Notes: generated from the sequence alone by a model not told the origin. A stretch of DNA of 50,435 nt from Hydrogenophilales bacterium CG12_big_fil_rev_8_21_14_0_65_61_21 (GCA_002782005.1 PFGT01000016.1:1-50435), one strand, 5' to 3'; counted from the stretch's first letter, positions 27,759 to 37,112 are shown. Made by a program: numbers and translations.

Positions 27759-30437
27759 ATGACCGCATTCCAACCCGACAGTCACATCGCCAGCGCCGCC
27801 GATTATAGCCATTATCTGGCTGCGCGCCTGACGGCCAGGCCCGAGCTGGGCGATTGGCTGGCCGCGGCCGGACAGACGCCATTCTCGCGCCAGGCGATGC
27901 AGGCATTCCTGGCGGCGACGCCGATCCCGGACGAGGCGGCGCTGAAACACCTGCTGCGCGATTTGCGTCAGCGGGTCATGGCCCTGCTGATTGTTCGCGA
28001 CCTCAATGGCCTGGCCGACCTGGCCGAGGTGACCGGCGCCTGTACCGATCTGGCCGAGCTTACCCTCACGCTCGCTTGCGACTGGCATCATCGCGATCTG
28101 GCGACCATCCACGGCGAGCCGCTCGATAGCCAGGGGCAGCCGCAAAGGCTGATCGTGGTCGGTATGGGCAAGCTGGGCGGCCGCGAACTCAACGTCTCGT
28201 CCGACATCGACCCCATCTTCGTCTATCCGGAGGACGGCGAGACCACCGGGCCGCGCAAGCTGGCCAGCCATGAATTCTTCGTTCGTCTGGGCAAGCGGTT
28301 AATCAGCGCCATTGGCGAGACCACGGCGGACGGTTTCGTGTTCCGGGTAGACATGCGCCTCAGGCCCTATGGCGACGACGGCCCTCTGGTCTCCAGCTTC
28401 GCCATGCTGGAGGACTACTTTTACACCCAGGCCCGCGAATGGGAGCGCTATGCCTGGATCAAGGGTCGGCCGCTGACCGGCGAGCGCCATGACGAGATGG
28501 AGGCGTTGCGCCGGCCCTTCGTGTTCCGCAAATACCTCGACTTCGGCGCCTTCGCCGCCATGCGCGACCTGCACAGCCAGATTCGTCGCGAAGTGGCGCG
28601 CAAGGATATGGCCGATAACATCAAACTGGGCGCCGGCGGCATCCGCGAGATCGAGTTCATCGCCCAGGTCTTTCAGTTGATCCGGGGCGGCAAGACGCCT
28701 TCGCTGCAAGCGCGCCCGACCCGCACCATACTGCACCAACTGGCGGCCATGGACCTGCTGCCGGAAGCCGTAGCCGACGAACTGGAAACCGCCTATGTCT
28801 TGCTGCGTAACCTGGAGCACCGCTTGCAATATCGGAACGATAGCCAGACCCAGCAATTGCCGCGCGATGAGGAGGAACGTCGGCGGCTTGCACAGACCAT
28901 GGGCTATGCCGATTGGGACAGCTTCGCGGCCGCTCTCGACCTGGTTCGGCATAAGGTGGCCGGTCAGTTTGAGCAGGTCTTCGGCACGCCCCAGGAGAAC
29001 CAATCGGAGCACCCGCTGGCGGGGCTGGGCGACCTGACGCCTGAGGCGGCGCGGGAGCGTCTGGAACAGCTCGGCTACGCTGACGGTGGCGCCATGCTGG
29101 AGCGTCTGGGCGCACTACGCGGCGGCAGCCGCTACGCGGGTCTGCCGGCGATCAACAAGACCGCTCTGGACGGCCTCTTACCGCCCCTGATCGAGGTTGC
29201 CGCCCGACAAGCCAACCCGGACGATACCCTGGCCCGCATACTGACCCTGCTGGAGACGATCAGCCGCCGCGCCCCTTACCTGCTGCTGCTGCGAGAATAT
29301 CCGCAAACGCTGGCCCAGGTGGCCCGGATTGTCGGCGCCAGCCCGTGGGCGGCCCAGTATTTGACCAATCAGCCACATCTGCTCGACGAACTGCTCGACC
29401 AGCGCAGCCTGATGACGGCCCCGGACTGGGCGCTGAAACAGGGTGAGCTTAAGGCCCGCCTGGCCGCCTTCGACGGCGACCTGGAACGCCAGATGGACGA
29501 GATGCGCCATTTCAAGCAGAGCGAGACCTTCCGCCTGCTGGCCCAGGACCAGGCCGGGATGTGGACGGTGGAGCGGCTATCCGACCAACTCGCCGCGCTG
29601 GCCGATCTGCTGCTCGCCCAGACACTGGAGAGGGTCTGGGCCGATCTACCGAAGAAACACAGGGAACGGCCGGCCTTCGCGGTGATCGCCTACGGCAAGC
29701 TGGGCGGCAAGGAGTTGAGCTATGCCTCCGATCTAGACATCGTTTTTCTATATGACGATCCGCACCCTGACGCCCAGGACATTTACGGCCGTCTGGGCAA
29801 GCGCATGAACACCTGGATGAGCACCCCAACCGCCGCCGGCATCCTCTATGAGACCGATCTCAGGCTGCGCCCGGATGGCGCTTCCGGTCTCTTGGTCAGC
29901 AGCATCGAGGCGTTCGACGACTACCAGCGCCACCACGCCTGGACCTGGGAACACCAGGCCTTGACCCGCGCCCGTTACGCTTGCGGCGATGTTGCCGTGG
30001 GCCAGCGCTTCGAGGCCATCCGCGAGGCCGTCCTGTGCCTGCCGCGCGAGCGGACCAAACTGCGTGCCGAGGTGCTGGAGATGCGACAAAAGATGCACGA
30101 CGGCCACCCCAATAGCAGCGGCCTGTTCGATCTGAAGCACGATAGCGGCGGTCTGGTCGATGTCGAATTCGCGGTTCAGTTCCTGGTCCTAGCCTATAGC
30201 TCGGAGCACCCGGAGTTGACCGCCAATCGCGGCAATATCGCCCTGCTCGGCATGGCCAGCGGGTCCGGTCTGATCCCGGCCGGCAGCGCCGATGCCGCCG
30301 CCGACGCCTACCGTGAACTGCGCCGCCGGCAACATGAGGTCAAGCTGCAAGGCGCCGAGCACGCCCGTCTGCCGGCTGCGGAGATGGCCCGCGAAATCGC
30401 TGCCGTTCAGGCGCTCTGGCAAAGCGTATTCGGCTAG
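27759..30437 (+). CDS. glnE: Bifunctional glutamine synthetase adenylyltransferase/adenylyl-removing enzyme
   Basis: This 892-residue two-headed nucleotidyltransferase adjusts glutamine synthetase activity to nitrogen status. The deadenylylase half carries GMGKLGGRELNVSSDID and the adenylylase half AYGKLGGKELSYASDLDIV. Both retain the metal-binding DxD. Length is slightly under the E. coli enzyme, as usual in betaproteobacteria. Its TAG stop lies inside the terminal inverted repeat of a 168-bp element, so the insertion junction coincides with the end of the gene. Confidence 0.97.
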   Translation: MTAFQPDSHIASAADYSHYLAARLTARPELGDWLAAAGQTPFSRQAMQAFLAATPIPDEAALKHLLRDLRQRVMALLIVRDLNGLADLAEVTGACTDLAELTLTLACDWHHRDLATIHGEPLDSQGQPQRLIVVGMGKLGGRELNVSSDIDPIFVYPEDGETTGPRKLASHEFFVRLGKRLISAIGETTADGFVFRVDMRLRPYGDDGPLVSSFAMLEDYFYTQAREWERYAWIKGRPLTGERHDEMEALRRPFVFRKYLDFGAFAAMRDLHSQIRREVARKDMADNIKLGAGGIREIEFIAQVFQLIRGGKTPSLQARPTRTILHQLAAMDLLPEAVADELETAYVLLRNLEHRLQYRNDSQTQQLPRDEEERRRLAQTMGYADWDSFAAALDLVRHKVAGQFEQVFGTPQENQSEHPLAGLGDLTPEAARERLEQLGYADGGAMLERLGALRGGSRYAGLPAINKTALDGLLPPLIEVAARQANPDDTLARILTLLETISRRAPYLLLLREYPQTLAQVARIVGASPWAAQYLTNQPHLLDELLDQRSLMTAPDWALKQGELKARLAAFDGDLERQMDEMRHFKQSETFRLLAQDQAGMWTVERLSDQLAALADLLLAQTLERVWADLPKKHRERPAFAVIAYGKLGGKELSYASDLDIVFLYDDPHPDAQDIYGRLGKRMNTWMSTPTAAGILYETDLRLRPDGASGLLVSSIEAFDDYQRHHAWTWEHQALTRARYACGDVAVGQRFEAIREAVLCLPRERTKLRAEVLEMRQKMHDGHPNSSGLFDLKHDSGGLVDVEFAVQFLVLAYSSEHPELTANRGNIALLGMASGSGLIPAGSADAAADAYRELRRRQHEVKLQGAEHARLPAAEMAREIAAVQALWQSVFG

Positions 30438-30601
30438 GAGCCTGTCGGACTTGAAGAATCGAAGCGAAAAATCGGCTGAACGAGGACAGATTTCGACGAT
30501 TTCGCTGGGCAATAGCCGTTCTATTGCCCGAGAAAGCGGCGGAATATGGACTGTTCCGACGGTTTTGCAGCCGATTTCCTTTAAGTCCGACAGGCTCCTA
30601 G
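30434..30601. mobile_element. MITE-like element with perfect 19-bp terminal inverted repeats
   Basis: The ends are CTAGGAGCCTGTCGGACTT (30434-30452) and its exact reverse complement (30583-30601). There is no open frame for a transposase in the 168 bases. The left CTAG contains the TAG stop of glnE. Immediately to the right, 30598-30617 reads CTAGGAGCCTGTTGCGCTAG, a second partial end. Such a non-autonomous element would need a transposase encoded elsewhere; none is seen in this window. Confidence 0.75.
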
Positions 30602-30613
30602 GAGCCTGTTGCG

Positions 30614-30660
30614 CTAGAATTAGCGTTCCATTTTTTGACCGCATTTAAGGAGCTGGGACC
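30614..30660 (+). promoter_or_regulatory. Candidate ilvE promoter and leader next to the MITE
   Basis: A TAGAAT -10-like box (30615-30620) lies immediately after the element remnant, with TTGCGC-type sequence before it. An AAGGAG site just upstream serves the ilvE ATG at 30661. The -35 box, if any, would come from element-derived sequence. Confidence 0.35.
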
Positions 30661-31581
30661 ATGTCCATGGCCGACCGCGACGGCGTTATCTGGTATGACG
30701 GCAAACTGGTGCCCTGGCGCGAAGCCACCACCCATGTGCTCACCCACACCCTGCATTACGGCATGGGCGTGTTCGAAGGCGTGCGCGCCTACAAGACTGA
30801 ACGAGGCACGGCCATCTTCCGTCTGGAGGAACACACCAACCGGCTGTTCAACTCCGCCCATATCTTCGGCATGAAGCTGCCCTTCGACCGTGACACCATC
30901 GCCCAGGCGCAGTTGGAGGCAGTGCGTCAAAACAAGCTGGAATCGGGCTACATCCGGCCGCTGGCTTTCTACGGCGCCGAGGCCATGGGTATCTCGGCCA
31001 AGACCTTATCGGTGCATGTGATCGTCGCCGCCTGGCCGTGGGGCGCCTACCTCGGCAAGGAGGGCATGGAAAAGGGGATTCGGGTCAAGACCTCGTCCTT
31101 CACCCGGCACCACGTCAACATCACCATGTGCCGCGCCAAGGCCAGTTCCAGTTACACCAATTCCATCCTGGCCCACCAGGAGGCTGGCAACTGCGGTTAT
31201 GACGAGGCCCTGTTGCTCGATGTCGACGGTTTCGTGGCCGAAGGCTCGGGCGAGAACGTATTCATCGTCAAGCAGGGCAAGCTGTACACACCCGATCTCA
31301 CCTCCTGCCTGGAGGGCATCACCCGCGACACCATCCTGCAACTGGCGGCCGAGCTGGGCATTCCGGTCATCGAAAAGCGCATCACCCGCGACGAGGTCTA
31401 TTGCGCCGACGAGGCCTTCTTCACCGGCACCGCGGCCGAGGTAACCCCTATTCGCGAACTGGATAACCGGATTATCGGCGCCGGCCACCGCGGTCCGATC
31501 ACGGAAAGGCTGCAAGCGCTATTCTTCGATTGCGTCCAGGGTCGAGTGGCCAATCGCGCCGGCTGGCTCAGTCACATCTAA
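30661..31581 (+). CDS. ilvE: Branched-chain amino acid aminotransferase
   Basis: This 306-residue class IV PLP enzyme catalyses the final transamination of Val, Leu and Ile synthesis. The PLP lysine is K160 in MCRAKASSSYTNS. The HTLHYGMGVFEGVRAYKTERG block and EGSGENVFIVK are family signatures. A good AAGGAG site precedes MSMADRDG. It is followed after 11 bases by a small zinc-finger gene, an association common in betaproteobacteria. Confidence 0.96.
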   Translation: MSMADRDGVIWYDGKLVPWREATTHVLTHTLHYGMGVFEGVRAYKTERGTAIFRLEEHTNRLFNSAHIFGMKLPFDRDTIAQAQLEAVRQNKLESGYIRPLAFYGAEAMGISAKTLSVHVIVAAWPWGAYLGKEGMEKGIRVKTSSFTRHHVNITMCRAKASSSYTNSILAHQEAGNCGYDEALLLDVDGFVAEGSGENVFIVKQGKLYTPDLTSCLEGITRDTILQLAAELGIPVIEKRITRDEVYCADEAFFTGTAAEVTPIRELDNRIIGAGHRGPITERLQALFFDCVQGRVANRAGWLSHI

Positions 31582-31592
31582 CGGGGATCACC

Positions 31593-31793
31593 ATGAGCGA
31601 AATTGAACCGCTAGCGCCGGTCGTCGAGGTCTCCGAGGCCGACCTGCCGTTGCACTGTCCAAGGCCTGGTCAGAGTGCCTGGAACAGCCACCCTCGGGTG
31701 TTCCTGGCGATCGAGGACAAGGGCGAGGCCCGCTGTCCTTACTGCGGCACGTTATATAAGCTAAAGGGCGGCGCTACGCACCGCCGTCATTGA
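31593..31793 (+). CDS. CHCC-type zinc-finger protein
   Basis: This small protein of 66 residues has an HC...CPYCG zinc-ligand arrangement (LPLHCPRPG, then ARCPYCGTLYKLKGG) typical of the zf-CHCC family related to the complex I NDUFS6 zinc domain. The ATG with a GGGGA site directly after ilvE was chosen; the frame extends upstream within ilvE. Its function in bacteria is unknown. It is probably co-transcribed with ilvE and ends convergently with hemN. Confidence 0.88.
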   Translation: MSEIEPLAPVVEVSEADLPLHCPRPGQSAWNSHPRVFLAIEDKGEARCPYCGTLYKLKGGATHRRH

Positions 31794-31795
31794 GA

Positions 31796-33166
31796 TCAGG
31801 CAGTACGTGAATAGCGCGGCTGGTCGCTGCTTTGCTGCTTGAGATAGTTGTCGAAGCACATGGCGATGTTGCGCAGGAACAAGCGGCCCAGCTCCGTCAC
31901 CTCGACGTATTTGGCTTCCAGCCTGACCAGGCCATCGGCCGCGAGCGGCTCCAGGTCCTTGAGGGCATCGGCAAAATAGGCATCGAAATCGATGCCCCAG
32001 TGCGCCGAGAAGCCGGCCTTGTCTAGCTCCAGGTCGCACATAACGGTGGTGATGGCATCGCGCCGGATCTGGTTGTCGCGGGTCAGGCGCAGGCCACGCT
32101 CGACCGGCAGGTGGCCCTGGGTAACCATATCCTGGTACTTCTTTACATTCTTTTCGTTCTGCACATAGGTATCCGGCGTCTGGCTGATGCTGGAGGCGCC
32201 GAAGGCATAGATATCGCACTCCTTGTGCGTGGTATAGCCCTGGAAGTTGCGCCACAGGCTCTTGCTGTTCTGGGCCTTGACGATTTCGTCGTTCGGTTTG
32301 GCAAAATGGTCCAGGCCGATGTTCACATAGCCGGCCGCGCCCAGCCGATCATGGATCAACTGCTGTTGATCCAGACGAGTGGCGAAATCGGGCAGGTCCT
32401 TCTCCAGGATCAGTTTCTGGTGCTTCTTCATCCACGGCACGTGGGCATAGGAGAACATCGCCAGCCGGTCGGGCGACCAGGCGACCACCTTGTCCAGGGT
32501 GCGGGCGAAGCTGTCCAGAGTCTGGTGCGGCAGGCCGACGATCAGGTCCATGTTGATGCTGGAAAAGCCCAACTCGCGCGCCCAGCCGTAGACCTCTTTA
32601 ATCATGCCCTCGGGCTGGACCCGGTTGACCGCCTTTTGCACCCGGTCGTCCAGGTCCTGGACGCCGATGGACAGCCGGTTGAAACCGGTCTCTCGGAGCG
32701 CGACCAAGTGTTCACGGGTCAGCTCGCGCGGATCGGCCTCGCAGCCCATCTCGGCATCCTCGGCGATGCTGAAGCGATTGCGTATCAGACCCATCAGGCG
32801 GCGAATGTCCTGCGGTCGCAGGTAGGTTGGCGTACCGCCGCCCCAGTGCAACTGCTTCACCGGCCGGCTCGGCAGGGTCAGGGCAGCCACCTGGGCCATC
32901 TCCATATCGAGGTAATCCAGGTACTGATAGGCCTTCTTGTAATCGCCCGTGGCTACCATGTTGCAACCGCAGTAGTAACACAGCGTGTCGCAGAACGGGA
33001 TATGGAAATAAAGCGACAGACCTCGGTCCGGCTTCTGGGAAGCGGCCAGCTCCGCCCGCCAGTCGGCCTCGGTGAATTCGGTATTGAAATAGGGCGCGGT
33101 TGGATAGGACGTATAGCGCGGGCCGGGTTTGCTGTATTTTTCCAGCAGGTCAGTGAGTGCGGACAT
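31796..33166 (-). CDS. hemN: Oxygen-independent coproporphyrinogen III oxidase
   Basis: This 456-residue radical-SAM enzyme decarboxylates coproporphyrinogen III without oxygen in heme synthesis. The cluster motif CDTLCYYCGC (C59, C63, C66, with C68) and the N-terminal YTSYPTAPYF block are those of true HemN rather than HemW. FSINMDLIVGLPHQT-type sequence and the C-terminal HemN domain are present. Its presence suggests growth under low oxygen. I found no clear FNR box upstream. Confidence 0.95.
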   Translation of the reverse strand: MSALTDLLEKYSKPGPRYTSYPTAPYFNTEFTEADWRAELAASQKPDRGLSLYFHIPFCDTLCYYCGCNMVATGDYKKAYQYLDYLDMEMAQVAALTLPSRPVKQLHWGGGTPTYLRPQDIRRLMGLIRNRFSIAEDAEMGCEADPRELTREHLVALRETGFNRLSIGVQDLDDRVQKAVNRVQPEGMIKEVYGWARELGFSSINMDLIVGLPHQTLDSFARTLDKVVAWSPDRLAMFSYAHVPWMKKHQKLILEKDLPDFATRLDQQQLIHDRLGAAGYVNIGLDHFAKPNDEIVKAQNSKSLWRNFQGYTTHKECDIYAFGASSISQTPDTYVQNEKNVKKYQDMVTQGHLPVERGLRLTRDNQIRRDAITTVMCDLELDKAGFSAHWGIDFDAYFADALKDLEPLAADGLVRLEAKYVEVTELGRLFLRNIAMCFDNYLKQQSSDQPRYSRTA

Positions 33167-33268
33167 AATTGTATTTCCAACTGTAATTGGGCCGATTGTA
33201 GGCAGTTAGCGCCCACCAAGGCAAGGCGAATACGTGACCATGGCCCGGCTCGCCATTGTTGGCGGCCT

Positions 33269-33402
33269 TCTTGTGCCGACTATATCGAAAGTATAATTTT
33301 TTCTGGACATTTGTGTTTTGCATGGCATAATGAAATCTACCTCCCTGACCGCCGCAACGGCGGTTTTTGATACGGCACCGGTTTACCGGTGCCGTTTTTT
33401 TT
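33269..33402 (+). ncRNA. Candidate small RNA with promoter(s) and tandem intrinsic terminators
   Basis: In the divergent gap between hemN and the phosphomutase gene there are two plus-strand promoter candidates. One is TATAAT at 33292-33297. The other is TGGACA (33304-33309) with CATAAT (33326-33331) at a 16-base spacing. They lead into a first hairpin, ACCGCCG-CAA-CGGCGGT plus five T (33348-33368), and a second 9-bp stem, CGGCACCGG/CCGGTGCCG, plus eight T (33373-33402). The RNA would be about 65-100 nt. The unpaired 5' part carries ACCTCCCT, an anti-Shine-Dalgarno-like seed. Terminators have no upstream plus-strand gene to end here, so an sRNA, or a leader attenuating the next gene, is the best reading. 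Confidence 0.6.
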
Positions 33403-33460
33403 ACCCTCATGGGCAAACGGATCAAGGATAATCGGCCCGTTGCTTCATGGGAGGTTCAAG

Positions 33461-34837
33461 GTGTCCAACATACCCGCAGAAATATTCAAGGCCTATGACA
33501 TTCGCGGCGTCGTTGGCCGGACCCTGATGCCGGAAACGGTGGAAAAGATCGGCCAGGCCCTGGGTTCCGAGGCGAAGGCCCGTGGCCGGGATGAAATCGC
33601 CATCGGCCGCGACGGTCGGTTGTCGGGGCCGTCACTTGCCGCCGCCCTGGCTCGCGGCATCCAGGCGGCCGGCGCGAACGTGGTCGATGTCGGCCTGGTG
33701 ACCACGCCAATGACCTATTTTGCCGCCTACCATTTAGGCACTCAGTGCGCGGTCATGGTCACCGGTTCGCACAACCCGCCCGACTACAACGGCCTCAAGA
33801 TGGTGCTGGCCGATGAGACCTTATCCGGCGAGGCCATCCAGGCCCTGCGCCAGCGCATCGAGACCGGCGAGCTGGCTCGTGGCGCCGGCGCCTACCGGCA
33901 ATACGATATCGCCCCGGATTACCTCGCTCGCATCGTCGGCGACGTCAAACTGGCCCGGCCGATCAAGATCGTCGTCGATGCCGGCAACGGCGTAGCCGGC
34001 GCCTACGCCCCGGCGCTCTATCGGGCGCTGGGCTGCGAGGTGGATGAGTTGTACTGCGCGGTCGACGGCCGCTTCCCCAATCACCACCCGGACCCGTCGG
34101 TGCCGGCCAACCTGGCCGACCTGATCGCCCGGCTGAAACAGGGCGACGCCGAGATCGGCCTGGCCTTCGACGGCGATGGCGACCGCCTGGGCGTAGTCAC
34201 CAAGGACGGCGCTATCGTCTACCCGGACCGGCAGTTGATGCTCTTCGCCGCCGACGTGCTGAGTCGCAATCCCGGCGCGACAGTGATCTTCGACGTCAAA
34301 TCGACCCGTAACCTATATCGCTGGATTCGCGACCACGGTGGCCAACCCATGCTCTGGAAGACCGGCCATTCGCTGGTCAAGGCGCGAATGCGGGAGACCG
34401 GCGCTTTGCTGGCCGGTGAGATGAGCGGCCATGTCTTCTTCAAGGAACGCTGGTACGGTTTCGACGATGGCCTCTATGCCGGCGCTCGGCTGCTGGAGTA
34501 CCTGGCCAGACAGCCGGACCTCGACGCCACCCTGCATAACCTGCCGGACAGCGTGAACACGCCCGAACTGCACATCGAGATGGCCGAGGGCGAGCCGCGT
34601 CGACTGATCGATCGGTTGCGTGACAGCGCCCGTTTCGAGGGCGCGCGCGAGGTCATCACCCTGGATGGCCTGCGGGTGGAATATGACGATGGCTTCGGCC
34701 TGATGCGGCCGTCCAACACCACGCCGGTGATGGTGCTGCGTTTCGAGGCCGACAGCGCCGTGGCCTTGGCCCGCATCCAGGCCGACTTCCGACGGATATT
34801 GTCGGCCGCCGCGCCCCACGCCAGGTTGCCGTTCTGA
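33461..34837 (+). CDS. Phosphomannomutase/phosphoglucomutase (AlgC-like)
   Basis: This 458-residue alpha-D-phosphohexomutase interconverts 1- and 6-phosphates of mannose or glucose for polysaccharide and nucleotide-sugar synthesis. The N-terminal EIFKAYDIRGVVG is shared with AlgC-type enzymes. The phosphoserine loop VTGSHNPPDYNG, the metal loop FDGDGDRLGVV, the sugar loop GEMSGHVFF and the phosphate-binding RPSNTTPV are all present. A GTG start was chosen because GGGAGG sits six bases upstream; the frame extends 24 codons further up into non-conserved sequence. Confidence 0.94.
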   Translation: MSNIPAEIFKAYDIRGVVGRTLMPETVEKIGQALGSEAKARGRDEIAIGRDGRLSGPSLAAALARGIQAAGANVVDVGLVTTPMTYFAAYHLGTQCAVMVTGSHNPPDYNGLKMVLADETLSGEAIQALRQRIETGELARGAGAYRQYDIAPDYLARIVGDVKLARPIKIVVDAGNGVAGAYAPALYRALGCEVDELYCAVDGRFPNHHPDPSVPANLADLIARLKQGDAEIGLAFDGDGDRLGVVTKDGAIVYPDRQLMLFAADVLSRNPGATVIFDVKSTRNLYRWIRDHGGQPMLWKTGHSLVKARMRETGALLAGEMSGHVFFKERWYGFDDGLYAGARLLEYLARQPDLDATLHNLPDSVNTPELHIEMAEGEPRRLIDRLRDSARFEGAREVITLDGLRVEYDDGFGLMRPSNTTPVMVLRFEADSAVALARIQADFRRILSAAAPHARLPF

Positions 34838-34839
34838 CC

Positions 34840-35793
34840 ATGGAATTCTGGGTTCACAGCGCAAACCAGTGGCACGCTGTTCAGCCTGCCGAGCTGGCCG
34901 GCGCCATCGCCTTGCCGGACAGCTTTGTCTGGCTGGAACTGAGCGGCGACGACCCGTCATTTCTGAACAGGCTTGGCAAGCTGCTGAACCTGCATGAGTT
35001 GGCCTTGGAAGACGCCATCTCCGCCAGCCAGCGGCCCAAGATCGAGGAATATGCCAACGGCGGACTGTTCCTGGTAATGCGCACGGCCATGGAATGGAAC
35101 GACGATATCGAATATGGCGAGACCCATGTCTTTCTCGGTCACCGCTATATCGTCATCATCCGCCATGGCCCCGGACCCGGCTATGGCCACGCTCTGGAAC
35201 GATTCAAGGGCAACCGGTTCACGCCGTCGCCCGGCGCCGCGCTCTATGTCGTCCTGGATCAGGTCGTCGATGCCTATCGGCCAGTGACGGAAAACCTCGA
35301 AGACCGTTACGACAACTATGAATCGGCCTTGCTGGAAACGGCGGTTGCCGAGCAAAATCTGTCCAGGCTATACAGCCTGAAACGTCAAACTCTGCTCCTC
35401 AGCCAGGCACTGGAACCGATGGCCGACATGGTGCAGGACATCTTCAGGATACACCCGGATATCGTCGAAAAAGGCCTCAAGGTCTACTACCGCGATGTCC
35501 AGGATCACCTGACCCGGCTCAACCGGGACACCTACCAGATACGAGAAATGCTGACCGACGCCATGCACGTCAGCCTAGCATCGCTGGCGCTCAAGCAGAA
35601 CGCCTCGGTACAGAAACTGGCCGGCTGGGGCGCCATCCTGGCCGTCCCTACCCTGGTATTCAGCCTCTACGGTATGAATTTCAAGGTCATGCCGGAACTG
35701 GCCTGGTCCTGGGGCTATCCCCTGGCCCTGGCCCTGACTGGCGCGGTCTGCTTTGGGCTCTACCGCCACCTCAAGAAGCGGGGTTGGATTTGA
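34840..35793 (+). CDS. corA: CorA family Mg2+/Co2+ transporter
   Basis: This 317-residue channel-type transporter has a long cytoplasmic alpha/beta and helical domain. Two C-terminal membrane helices follow, separated by the selectivity motif GMN in YGMNF. The loop after it ([10 protein letters not shown]) carries the usual acidic residue. Its start is two bases after the preceding stop, so it is probably co-transcribed with the mutase gene. Confidence 0.95.
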   Translation: MEFWVHSANQWHAVQPAELAGAIALPDSFVWLELSGDDPSFLNRLGKLLNLHELALEDAISASQRPKIEEYANGGLFLVMRTAMEWNDDIEYGETHVFLGHRYIVIIRHGPGPGYGHALERFKGNRFTPSPGAALYVVLDQVVDAYRPVTENLEDRYDNYESALLETAVAEQNLSRLYSLKRQTLLLSQALEPMADMVQDIFRIHPDIVEKGLKVYYRDVQDHLTRLNRDTYQIREMLTDAMHVSLASLALKQNASVQKLAGWGAILAVPTLVFSLYGMNFKVMPELAWSWGYPLALALTGAVCFGLYRHLKKRGWI

Positions 35794-35845
35794 GGCGACC
35801 GGCCGCGCCCCGTATCATCTCAACTTTACCAATCCAGGATTCGCC

Positions 35846-36334
35846 ATGAACCCACTCGTCGGCATCATCATGGGCAGCGTCAGCGACTGGGAAACCATGC
35901 GCCAGGCCGCCGATATGCTCAAGGAACTGGGCATCCCCTTCGAGAAGCGGGTGCTTTCCGCCCATCGCACCCCGGATGCCGTGTTCCAATACGCCGCCAG
36001 CGCCGCCGAGCGCGGTCTCAAATGCATCATCGCCGGGGCCGGCGGGGCCGCCCACCTGGCCGGGATCGTGGCGGCCAAGACCACTTTGCCAGTGCTTGCG
36101 GTGCCGATCCAGTCGCGCGCCCTAAAAGGCATCGACTCCCTGCTCGCCATCGTGCAAATGCCCAAAGGCATCCCGGTCGCCACCTTCGCCATCGGCGAGG
36201 CCGGGGCGGCCAACGCCGCCCTGTTCGCCGCCGCTATGCTGGCCAACGACTCCCCAGTCACCCGCGAGCGACTGCTGGCCTTCCGCCAAAGGCAGACCGA
36301 TAGCGTCCTGGCCATGGTCTTGCCGGAAGATTGA
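35846..36334 (+). CDS. purE: N5-carboxyaminoimidazole ribonucleotide mutase
   Basis: This 162-residue class I PurE moves the carboxyl group of N5-CAIR to C4 in purine synthesis. The signatures are [21 protein letters not shown] and the [10 protein letters not shown] loop. Start at [11 protein letters not shown] with an AGGA site; upstream in-frame sequence belongs to the end of corA and the gap. No purK follows in this window, which is unusual because purE and purK are often adjacent. Confidence 0.95.
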   Translation: MNPLVGIIMGSVSDWETMRQAADMLKELGIPFEKRVLSAHRTPDAVFQYAASAAERGLKCIIAGAGGAAHLAGIVAAKTTLPVLAVPIQSRALKGIDSLLAIVQMPKGIPVATFAIGEAGAANAALFAAAMLANDSPVTRERLLAFRQRQTDSVLAMVLPED

Positions 36335-36556
36335 TCTGTTCGGCTAACCACCAGGAGTGATAAGGGCCTCTGACCTGATGCGCGACAAGTTCAGACTGGA
36401 CATGCTGGTTATGCTCACCACCCACGCGGGCCGGCATGTGAAGTTGGCCTTGAGTTGACCTTGGCTGATCCTGCGGAATATCGGGAACCACGGTTTTCCG
36501 AAGTACACGTAGCCCGGAGAAGCGTGGCGGTCCGGTCGAGGATAGGGACCCGGACA

Positions 36557-37069
36557 TCATGGACACGATGCCGCTCCTGCTGCCACCCTGACCCGCCCTT
36601 GCATGCTGATAATCACTCTGCGCGCCTTGGCTGCGCCCCGCGCATCGCAGAGCTTCAAGGTGTCGTTGTATCCGGAACTGAATCCGCTGCTTTGGTAGGC
36701 AATGCGCGGCCGACCGCCCTGCAAGGTGTTGCCTTCGTTCAGTTTGTCGTGGACTCGCAGGATGGTTTCGGTGGCATCGACCGCGCCATTGCCATTAGCG
36801 TCGGCAAAGGCGATCCAGCCCGCTTGCCATCGCCCTTCGCCGGAACAAACGGCGCCATCGAGGCTGGGGCAGACGATGACCTTGTAACCGCGTTTGATGG
36901 CTTCGCTTCTGGCGTAATTCAGGTGGGCGACGATATCCATGACCTGCGAACTCTGATGCGTATCCCGAATCAGTTCGAGCAATCCGGGAACGCCAATGGT
37001 GGCCAGGATGGCCGCAATCGCAACTGTGGCCATGGTTTCCAGCAAGGTGACACCGCGCTGTTTTTTCAT
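36557..37069 (-). CDS. FimT/GspH-family minor pilin
   Basis: This 170-residue prepilin-like protein has a type IV leader, KKQRG|VTLLE, with the conserved Glu at mature position 5. A hydrophobic stem follows (to about residue 33). The GspH/FimT globular domain ends in a disordered Gly/Ala tail with a disulphide-capable Cys. GRVR at 158-161 matches the GRxR motif reported for DNA-binding FimT pilins of natural transformation. No other pilin genes are adjacent. A ComEA-like gene lies 570 bases away on the same strand, separated by two inserted repeats. Confidence 0.87.
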   Translation of the reverse strand: MKKQRGVTLLETMATVAIAAILATIGVPGLLELIRDTHQSSQVMDIVAHLNYARSEAIKRGYKVIVCPSLDGAVCSGEGRWQAGWIAFADANGNGAVDATETILRVHDKLNEGNTLQGGRPRIAYQSSGFSSGYNDTLKLCDARGAAKARRVIISMQGRVRVAAGAASCP

Positions 37070-37089
37070 TTGCCCCTTCTCCCTCGATG

Positions 37090-37112
37090 CTAGGAGTCTG
37101 TTGGACTCCTAG
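37090..37112. repeat. CTAG-bounded palindrome, probable relic of a MITE end
   Basis: CTAGGAGTC-N5-GACTCCTAG is a perfect 9-bp inverted repeat. Its first 18 bases differ at only two positions from the terminal repeat of the element at 30434-30601, and its last CTAG is shared with the start of the neighbouring element at 37109. Confidence 0.55.

Noticed and set aside
33373-33402. Strong hairpin with T-run considered as a terminator for hemN
   Set aside because: hemN is transcribed away from it on the minus strand, and the T-run is on the plus-strand side; it can only terminate a plus-strand transcript.
36335-36556. Possible small gene between purE and the FimT-like pilin gene
   Set aside because: Short frames on both strands (for example a GTG frame at 36358 and a minus frame over the pilin 3' end) have no recognisable domain or convincing ribosome site. 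It may hold decayed repeat DNA, but nothing can be supported.
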